A DNA stretch of 11,736 nt from positions 1 to 11,736 of the forward strand of contig JBBIMX010000077.1 of assembly GCA_037444165.1 (NCBI GenBank). The letters are read 5' to 3'. Source of the DNA: CALIBK01 sp037444165 (GTDB lineage: Bacteria; Desulfobacterota; BSN033; UBA1163). Below are positions 5,952-11,736 of this stretch, one piece after another (positions within the stretch are counted from its first letter, which is position 1; the number at the start of each line of letters is the position of its first letter). The translations under genes were made by a program, and so were the position numbers. Under the pieces are notes generated by a model. That model made no database searches, was not told the origin of the DNA, and was given only the letters and a program-made list of their open reading frames with translations.

Positions 5952-7520
5952 TTACTTCTCCTTCCAGACCATCTGGAACGAATTCAATCCATTGGGTCGA
6001 AGGGGAACATCATGGAGCTTCTTATTATAGATTCGCACAATGGTGGAATGGGCCAGAGGAACCCATGGTACTTCTTCATTAAAGATCTCCTGGGCTTTTA
6101 AATAAAGAGGCGCCCTTTTCTCTTTTCCGAAAAGTCCCTGGGCTTCTTTAACCAGTCGGTCAAACTCGGGATTCTGCCAGAAGGCGACATTGGCTGCAGG
6201 TGGCTTTGAATTGTCAGAATGAAGAAGCCCATACATGAAATTATCCGGGTCGGCATTCCCTCCCAGCCAACCTAACATACAGAGGTCATGTTCTCCCTTG
6301 GCCGTCTTGTCCAGATAAGCTCCCCATTCATGGCGGACAATCTTGGCATTGATTCCCACGGCGGCTAAATATCCCTGAATCAATTCGGCCGTCTTCACAG
6401 GTTCTGGCATGTAAGCCCTTGATACAGGCATGGCCCAGAGTTCGGTGCTAAACCCATTAGGATATCCTGCCTGGGCAAGAAGGGCTTTCGCCTTCTGCAC
6501 ATTATACTCATAATCCTTAATCTTAAAATTATAGCCCCATATACTTGGAGGAAATGGATTCACCGCAGGGATGGCTAATCCCCTGAAGATGGTCTTGATG
6601 ATCGTCTGTTTGTCAATCGCATGGGCGATCGCCTGACGAACCAGCTTATTGCTGAGGATGGGCTTCTTCGTATTAATCGCCAGGTAGCCCACATTGACAC
6701 TGGGTTGTTCAATTACCTTAAAGTTTGGGTTGCTCTTTGCCATCTGGATGGAATCCGGGTCGAGATCATCCGCAATATCGATTGCTCCGGTTTGGAGAGC
6801 CATAAAACGAGCCGAAACCTCTGGAATAGCCTTCAGAATGATTCGATCTAAATGGGGTTTCTGCCCCCAATACTCCTCGTTTCTTTCCACAATGATTTGG
6901 TCATCTTTAATCCATTTCACAAATTTAAATGGACCTGTTCCTACGGGGTTTCGACCAATATCCCCCTTGTATTTCTCAATGGCTGCTGGAGATAGAATGG
7001 GACATAGCCAGAGAGCAAGGTTAGCCACAAGAGGAGCATAAGGCTTCTCTGTTCGGAGAGCCACCGTATAGTCATCAATCACTTTGACCTCTTTGACTGG
7101 CCCCAATCCCAGGGCGGGATATCTCCAGGTCCCATACTGATGAAAAGGATGACCCTTATCGATGACCCGGTCGAAAGAGACCTTCACTGCATGGGCATTG
7201 AACGGAGTCCCATCATGAAATTTTACCCCTTTCCTCAGCTTAAAGGTCCAGACCAGCCCATCGCTCGAGACGCTCCAAGAAGTTGCCAGTTGAGGTTCTA
7301 CGTCCATGCTATCTTTTTTGAACATCACCAAGTTTTCGAGAATCTGAATCCCTGCTTTAATCGATTCTCCATCTGTCGCCTGAGCGAGATCCAGGGTGAC
7401 AGAGTCACCCCCTCGCCCCCAGGTCAATGTTCCACCTTTGACAGGGGCCTGTGCAAAACTTAGAAAAGGCAAAATCGCCAGTCCCACTACAACCGAAAGA
7501 ATCCAACATACCCTTTTCAT
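5952..7520 (-). CDS. dppA: DppA-like periplasmic peptide-binding protein
   Basis: A 522-aa solute-binding protein of the SBP_bac_5 family that delivers peptides to DppBC. A signal peptide with cleavage after SFA (about residue 23) and no lipobox predicts a free periplasmic protein. Family blocks are clear: DGLVWTFKLRKGVKFHDGTPF (split over 87-107), VGTGPFKFVKW (193-203), RQAIAHAIDK (295-304). The C-terminal lobe closely resembles E. coli DppA: WAMPVSRAY (362-370), EWGAYL (398-403), GEHD and GWLGGNADPDNF (417-428). Arg368 lines up with DppA Arg355, which binds the ligand carboxylate. Gly421 lines up with DppA Asp408, which binds the ligand amino group, so the ligand may not be an ordinary dipeptide. 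The ATG at 7520 has a GGAGGGAG site three to ten bases upstream. It follows the M14 gene by 22 bases and starts the transporter block. Confidence 0.93.
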   Translation of the reverse strand: MKRVCWILSVVVGLAILPFLSFAQAPVKGGTLTWGRGGDSVTLDLAQATDGESIKAGIQILENLVMFKKDSMDVEPQLATSWSVSSDGLVWTFKLRKGVKFHDGTPFNAHAVKVSFDRVIDKGHPFHQYGTWRYPALGLGPVKEVKVIDDYTVALRTEKPYAPLVANLALWLCPILSPAAIEKYKGDIGRNPVGTGPFKFVKWIKDDQIIVERNEEYWGQKPHLDRIILKAIPEVSARFMALQTGAIDIADDLDPDSIQMAKSNPNFKVIEQPSVNVGYLAINTKKPILSNKLVRQAIAHAIDKQTIIKTIFRGLAIPAVNPFPPSIWGYNFKIKDYEYNVQKAKALLAQAGYPNGFSTELWAMPVSRAYMPEPVKTAELIQGYLAAVGINAKIVRHEWGAYLDKTAKGEHDLCMLGWLGGNADPDNFMYGLLHSDNSKPPAANVAFWQNPEFDRLVKEAQGLFGKEKRAPLYLKAQEIFNEEVPWVPLAHSTIVRIYNKKLHDVPLRPNGLNSFQMVWKEK

Positions 7521-7542
7521 CTTCTCCCTCCTTTTAGTTCAT

Positions 7543-10500
7543 CTATTTTTGAGGAAAGGTTAATCCTCTATCCCGATGCCAAAAAAACTCCATCCCTCCT
7601 TTCCTCTTATACCCCTTCTTTTTAACAGGAAAACGGCAAGAGTTCAATAATCTGATCACAGAAAGATTAGTCTCGAGATGAGCCTTGACGCATTCCCTCA
7701 GAAATCTCCCGTAAGCCACCTCGTCAGCGACTTCCGTAATGAACTCGATATTTGTAATAGAAGGGTATCGATAGGAAAAATTGCTCTTTTGAAATCGTTT
7801 TTGAAGCGGGAAAAAAAGGGACCCTTCTCCCATTTTTATCGGTTCAGACACCCAAGCTCCCCTATATTTCCAATATCGCTCCGCAAAGGTTTGATTCCTC
7901 TTAATTATTCCCTCCTCATCCAAAAGAAAGGAGGAGATCCATCTTCCTAATTTTTCAGCACGTTCCCTTCTCTTCGACCCTTTCTTCTCCTCAAGAAAGG
8001 GAAGGTAGATGAAGAAAAAGGCCTTCGGGATCCACCATTCCCTGAAACGAAAAGGAGTGTAACCCGAAAAGGGCTGTTCCCATTCGTGAGAAGGAAATCC
8101 ATGATTATCCACGCAGATATCTGGAAACCATCTCTGCCAGATCTCCGGTTTCACCCTGGCCTCTCCAAATGGAGTTCTGGGATTAAAGTATTCAAGATAA
8201 TATTCCTGCCCTGCCCAATTGTATCTTGCAGCATGAAGTTTATCCCTTGGAGTCCATCTTAACATCTCTTCTAAGGTATTCACCCCATCGACATTCTCCA
8301 TGGGATTGATGACCACATTGACCCTTTTGAGCCACCTCTGGAATCGAAGATTGGTGACAAGGAGAGAGGACAATCGAAGCCCGGCATTCGTGCTCGATAC
8401 TTCATTGGCATGGTGACGGCAGTTGATAAAAAAAGTGGGCTTGAAGATAGCCGCTTTCAACGGGGAGGTCAATGAATGTAGAGAGGGAGAGGTATGTTCA
8501 AGGGAATAGATAGGGAACCCGGCTGAAGAATCGCCTTCTTCAACCACGTTTACTCCAGCCCTTCCTTCGAAGGAATGGATTATCTTAATATATTCTTTGT
8601 ATCCGATTGGTCTCTCCATTGGGATCTTAATGGGACCGGACTGTTTTTTATTCAAAAATTGCCTTTCTTTGATTAAATTTGAACCTCTGGCAATGATTCG
8701 AAGCCCTCTCTTTGGTCTCTCTTTGTAATCCATCCTTTCAATCCGAAACACACCATGCTTAAAGTCTTTCATCCTCTTTCTTAACCGATCGATTCTTCTC
8801 CCTCCCGCTCCTTCCACAAATAGATAGACGAGAAGGTCTGATCCTCTGAAGGCAACCCCTTCCAAACCTATTTTTATTCTTTCCTTTTCCCGGGAAAATC
8901 CATCAGGATGGTGGATCAAAGTAAATTTCAATTTTCCATTCGTCTTCCTTTCGTTGGGACGGATGATGGGAAGGATACGACCTGCCGAGATTTCCGTTAG
9001 ACCCTTTTTCTTTAAGTAACGGAAGAAGAAATCTAATGTCACAAAATAGAATTCCTCATGGAGGGCTTCGAGGGGAGAGATTCTTTCCTCATCCACTCCT
9101 AATCCTTCCCCCGGGTAATTTAAAAAGAGGTCAAAGCGAATCGCTTCAAAGAGTGGGTTGGGAGGGGAAGGAGAACTTGCACAGAGACGATCGATTTCTC
9201 TCTTGAGGAGAGGAAGGAGCTCTTTTTGATAACTCTCCCATACCTGCTCCATCCATGTTTTAACCCTATGGTTCATCACCTCTTTTCCATTAATCTTCAA
9301 ATTCATCCATCCTATCCAGGGGTGAATTTTCCCTAATTTGGGGAAGAAGGAAAGATAGTCTTTCCGTTCCCACTTTGGTGAAAACTCGCCTTCATAAACC
9401 CTCTTTTTTCCTCGCCAAGCACAGACCCGATAGACTTCTTTAATCCTTGAATCTTTTTTAAACGCTATCCGATCTTTCGAAATCCCTAATCTCCGAGAAA
9501 GGATTTCGTCAATGGGGTAGATCTCCTGAAGCCATCGCTCTTCTTCCTCCAGTCCCTTTTCTCTAAAAGGCTTAAAAGTGATCTCAATTCGATTCACCCC
9601 CTTTTTTAAAATCTCTTTTAAGACGACCTCCCTCATCCAACTCAATCCAGGTTTGTAGGCATTTAAAACGGCAATCCGGATCTTTGTTGAGGAACATCCC
9701 AGCCCTTTTAACAGCTTTTTTATTTCGGACTCCAACCGCTTCCTTTCTCTCAACGGCCTGACCACCATTGCCAAAATCTCTATCGACCCTATTTGAGAAT
9801 CCGATTCCTTCACCCTCTCTTTCAGTATGTTTAGAATCTCTTTCCTTTCATCAAAAAGGAGAAACTCCCGGATGATTTTTTCAGAAGAAGACGAGGAACT
9901 AAAAAAACGTTTACAGGAATCTTCCAAATCCCTTACAAAATTTTTAACCTCTCTTAAGATCGGATCCTTAATTTCTTTTGAATCAGTAGGGAGGGTACTG
10001 AGGTATCTTAAAATTCTTTGGAGGCCTTTCTCTGTTCCTGAGATCAATATCTCCGAGAAACCATTCCGGGACGGGATTAAAAATACTCCTCCATCCCAAG
10101 GAATCCCGTCAAGGTGCCGTAATCTTCTTAATCTAACTCTATCTAAATCTTCTCTCTTTCCAATATAGATAAAAGGGACTCTCTTCGGCCTTGACCCCCA
10201 TGGAAAGGCAAAAGGGAGAGAAAGGTGGACCGTTTCCAGGCCCAGTCGGGATGAAAAATTGGCTATTTCCATAGCGGTCTGTAACTCGACCGAACTAAAA
10301 AGAAGAATTCGGTAAGGAAAATGAATGAGCCAGGGTTTTTGTGGTTCAGGGTGAAATAATCCTCCTATAGAAAAGAGTCTGAGAAGGTCAATATTCTTTC
10401 CCTTTTTAAACCCTTTCCAGGCATTTTTTCCAAAAATCCTCCCATTTCTTGAAAGGATTGAGAGCGAAAGGTTTCGAATGGATTGAGCCAAGGAGGCCTT

Positions 10501-10797
10501 TTTGCTTTCCTTTAAAAAATAGGTTCTTCGGTTTGGAGGGATGGTTTTAAATTCATGATCAAGCCCGATGTAGAGATGGTATCCCCAGGAGGGTCCTTTT
10601 TTACCTTCCGTAACAAGGGGAGGACTCATTCCCATCGTTTCGAACCCTATAGCAGCAGAGAGATCCATGACTGCACATAAAACTTCGGGATGGCAAGAGG
10701 AGGGGGAGAGGTGAATCTGGAGATTTACCGTATCAACGAATCCATCTCGGTCTCGGTCTAAAAAGATCTTATGAAAATCCTTTATTAAAGGATGCAA
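7543..10797 (-). CDS. Giant cytosolic M14 zinc carboxypeptidase-family protein
   Basis: A 1084-aa protein with a C-terminal M14 metallopeptidase domain (about 730-1045). Zinc ligands: His796 and Glu799 in RHHANE, and a third His, most likely His899 in DNHGFPSHEW. Glu1022 in FITEV is the likely general base. NPMENVDG (831-838) corresponds to the family NPDG turn; HAARYN (855-860) stands roughly where classical carboxypeptidases have substrate-binding Arg residues. The N-terminal 700 residues are unusual: an EF-hand-like loop DRDRDGFVD (14-22), two similar alpha/beta modules (about 21-80 and 156-215, each with a GxET core and ending YIG), and further modules including AYKPGLSWM (380-388). There is no signal peptide, so it should act in the cytoplasm on imported peptides. 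The start is TTG: the frame is closed two codons upstream and no ATG or GTG is near; AGGT lies nine bases before it, overlapping the previous stop codon. Peptide trimming is the likely role; its substrate is unknown. Confidence 0.85.
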   Translation of the reverse strand: MHPLIKDFHKIFLDRDRDGFVDTVNLQIHLSPSSCHPEVLCAVMDLSAAIGFETMGMSPPLVTEGKKGPSWGYHLYIGLDHEFKTIPPNRRTYFLKESKKASLAQSIRNLSLSILSRNGRIFGKNAWKGFKKGKNIDLLRLFSIGGLFHPEPQKPWLIHFPYRILLFSSVELQTAMEIANFSSRLGLETVHLSLPFAFPWGSRPKRVPFIYIGKREDLDRVRLRRLRHLDGIPWDGGVFLIPSRNGFSEILISGTEKGLQRILRYLSTLPTDSKEIKDPILREVKNFVRDLEDSCKRFFSSSSSSEKIIREFLLFDERKEILNILKERVKESDSQIGSIEILAMVVRPLRERKRLESEIKKLLKGLGCSSTKIRIAVLNAYKPGLSWMREVVLKEILKKGVNRIEITFKPFREKGLEEEERWLQEIYPIDEILSRRLGISKDRIAFKKDSRIKEVYRVCAWRGKKRVYEGEFSPKWERKDYLSFFPKLGKIHPWIGWMNLKINGKEVMNHRVKTWMEQVWESYQKELLPLLKREIDRLCASSPSPPNPLFEAIRFDLFLNYPGEGLGVDEERISPLEALHEEFYFVTLDFFFRYLKKKGLTEISAGRILPIIRPNERKTNGKLKFTLIHHPDGFSREKERIKIGLEGVAFRGSDLLVYLFVEGAGGRRIDRLRKRMKDFKHGVFRIERMDYKERPKRGLRIIARGSNLIKERQFLNKKQSGPIKIPMERPIGYKEYIKIIHSFEGRAGVNVVEEGDSSAGFPIYSLEHTSPSLHSLTSPLKAAIFKPTFFINCRHHANEVSSTNAGLRLSSLLVTNLRFQRWLKRVNVVINPMENVDGVNTLEEMLRWTPRDKLHAARYNWAGQEYYLEYFNPRTPFGEARVKPEIWQRWFPDICVDNHGFPSHEWEQPFSGYTPFRFREWWIPKAFFFIYLPFLEEKKGSKRRERAEKLGRWISSFLLDEEGIIKRNQTFAERYWKYRGAWVSEPIKMGEGSLFFPLQKRFQKSNFSYRYPSITNIEFITEVADEVAYGRFLRECVKAHLETNLSVIRLLNSCRFPVKKKGYKRKGGMEFFWHRDRGLTFPQK

Positions 10798-10808
10798 ACT
10801 TATTTAAC

Positions 10809-11024
10809 CTATATAAGAATCGAGCTTCTTCTTTTCGATCTTTTTCGTTCCCTTGACATTTCCCAGAGACCACACCGGGTTCTAAACTCACAATAGGCTT
10901 CTGGATTCGAGCACTCACAACATTCGTCAGGAGACAGGCAATCACAGCACTCCAGACAGAAACCTCTTCCATATTTATAGCAGATTGCTACCGCATTTCT
11001 TTCAGGATGATTTTTACAATTCAT
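10809..11024 (-). CDS. Small Cys-rich B-box-like zinc-binding protein
   Basis: A 71-aa protein with 11 cysteines and one His in the first 51 residues. The N-terminus (CKNHPERNAVAICYKYGRGFC) has the layout of bacterial B-box-type zinc fingers (C-x2-H, C-x2-C, C-x2-C), but the second pair is Cys15-x2-Tyr18, with one ligand lost. A dense Cys cluster (23, 26, 27, 29, 35, 36, 38, 45, 51) follows, then CEFRTRCGLWEM and a strongly basic tail (about 58-67). Metal binding, most likely zinc, is inferred; no enzymatic motif is seen. The ATG at 11024 is preferred over the adjoining GTG at 11027, because the GAGGGT site (11028-11033), which overlaps the Smr gene stop codon, touches the GTG directly. It lies in the tight - strand operon between the Smr and M14 genes. 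Confidence 0.75.
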   Translation of the reverse strand: MNCKNHPERNAVAICYKYGRGFCLECCDCLSPDECCECSNPEAYCEFRTRCGLWEMSRERKRSKRRSSILI

Positions 11025-11031
11025 CACACCC

Positions 11032-11718
11032 TCAATTTTTCTTCTTTATTTTTTGTCTTTTTGAGATCGGACGCTTCCGGAGCAAAACATAAGTGGCCCC
11101 TGCTCCACCATCACACTTTCTTGCACTGGAATAGGCGACCACCCACTTTCTCCAGGGACCCAGGGTCAACCATTCCTCAACCTTTCGTTTTAATACCGGC
11201 TCCGAAGGTGAGGAGAGCCCCCGACCATGGGTGATCAGAAGACCCGTCTTCCCGTGAGTGGTTGCCCATTTCATAAATTGGTCAAAGACTTCTTGGGCAT
11301 CTTTAACGACCAATCCATGAAGATCAAGATACCCTTGAATCGAAAAGTCTCCTCGATGAAGGCGTTTTGCAATCTCAGGATGGACATGGTATCCTATTCC
11401 TTCGATATATTCGGGTGTATCCTCTACTCGAAATCCAACTCCCCTTTGAACAAGAGCCTGAAGCCTATGGAGAGCCTCCTCATCCTCCTGTTCCCTGAAT
11501 CGCTGGATCGATATATTTCTTCTATGGGTGGACTCCACAAAGGGTCTATCCTTAAGAGGTTTCACTCCTTCCATCGCTTTTTGAAACAAAGCCTCTTCTC
11601 TCTCCGCATCTACCTTTTCGGAATGTTCGGGAGGTTCCTCAGGGAAAAAATTTCTATCAAGAATAACATGTAACTCTTTAAAAGATTTAAAGGTATATGA
11701 AAAACGCTTTTGTTTCAT
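11032..11718 (-). CDS. Smr-domain protein (YdaL/SmrB-like)
   Basis: A 228-aa protein with a C-terminal Smr domain, the small nucleic-acid-binding or nicking domain also found at the end of MutS2 and in the E. coli ribosome-collision nuclease SmrB. Seen: LDLHG (131-135), THGRG (163-167), and the end of the domain GGAGATYVLLR (204-214), all intact. The N-terminal half is charged and contains FQKAMEGVKPL (45-55) and EYIEGIGYHVHPEIAKRLHRG, a linker usual in proteobacterial stand-alone Smr proteins. No MutS ATPase domain is present. It starts at ATG with a strong AGGAGAGGAGG site just upstream (11719-11729). It is the first gene of the run inside the window, and the next gene begins seven bases after its stop codon. 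Its link to peptide uptake is probably only shared transcription. Confidence 0.88.
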   Translation of the reverse strand: MKQKRFSYTFKSFKELHVILDRNFFPEEPPEHSEKVDAEREEALFQKAMEGVKPLKDRPFVESTHRRNISIQRFREQEDEEALHRLQALVQRGVGFRVEDTPEYIEGIGYHVHPEIAKRLHRGDFSIQGYLDLHGLVVKDAQEVFDQFMKWATTHGKTGLLITHGRGLSSPSEPVLKRKVEEWLTLGPWRKWVVAYSSARKCDGGAGATYVLLRKRPISKRQKIKKKN

Positions 11719-11736
11719 CCTCCTCTCCTGTTGGAG

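Noticed and set aside
10769..10972. Second - strand frame across the Cys-rich gene and the M14 start
   Set aside because: It overlaps two better supported genes in another frame and its product resembles nothing recognisable.
11227..11673. 148-codon open frame on the + strand opposite the Smr gene
   Set aside because: It lies wholly antisense to an intact, recognisable gene, its protein shows no known motif, and no convincing ribosome binding site was seen.
1..11736. tRNA, rRNA, CRISPR array, insertion sequence or prophage
   Set aside because: No cloverleaf-like block, regular spaced repeats, transposase, integrase or phage protein was seen on either strand.

Overview
The window most resembles a chromosomal segment of an anaerobic, Gram-negative-type bacterium, possibly Desulfobacterota (the old Deltaproteobacteria). 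The taxonomic guess is weak. It rests on overall protein style, a secreted (not lipid-anchored) peptide-binding protein as expected for a cell with a periplasm, strong purine-rich ribosome binding sites, frequent TTG starts, and intergenic hairpin repeats of a kind common in that group.

Region 1 (1-369) is non-coding. It holds a degenerate hairpin repeat (about 71-98), then two related 41-nt hairpin units in inverted orientation (132-172 and 230-270). The right-hand hairpin also looks like a rho-independent terminator. Next comes a good sigma70-type promoter (308-336) and a ribosome binding site (354-363) for a nitroreductase-family flavoprotein on the + strand (370-1023).

Region 2 (1026-11718) is all on the - strand and is packed like one operon, with gaps of 4-22 bases or short overlaps. 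In transcription order it encodes: an Smr-domain protein; a small Cys-rich B-box-like zinc-binding protein; a very large (1084 aa) cytosolic M14 zinc carboxypeptidase-family protein; a DppA-like periplasmic peptide-binding protein; the permeases DppB and DppC; a secreted UshA/5'-nucleotidase-like protein whose metal-binding motifs are almost all lost; and the ATPases DppD and DppF. The dppF stop codon faces the nitroreductase stop codon with only two bases between them.

The likely theme is peptide uptake and processing. DppA captures a peptide in the periplasm, DppBCDF imports it, and the M14 protein cleaves it in the cytoplasm. Three things depart from a standard dpp operon: the giant peptidase with duplicated N-terminal modules, the inactive-looking metallophosphatase inserted between permease and ATPase genes, and a DppA that keeps the Arg for the ligand carboxylate but has Gly in place of the Asp that binds the ligand amino group in E. 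coli DppA. No RNA genes, CRISPR arrays, transposases or phage genes were seen.
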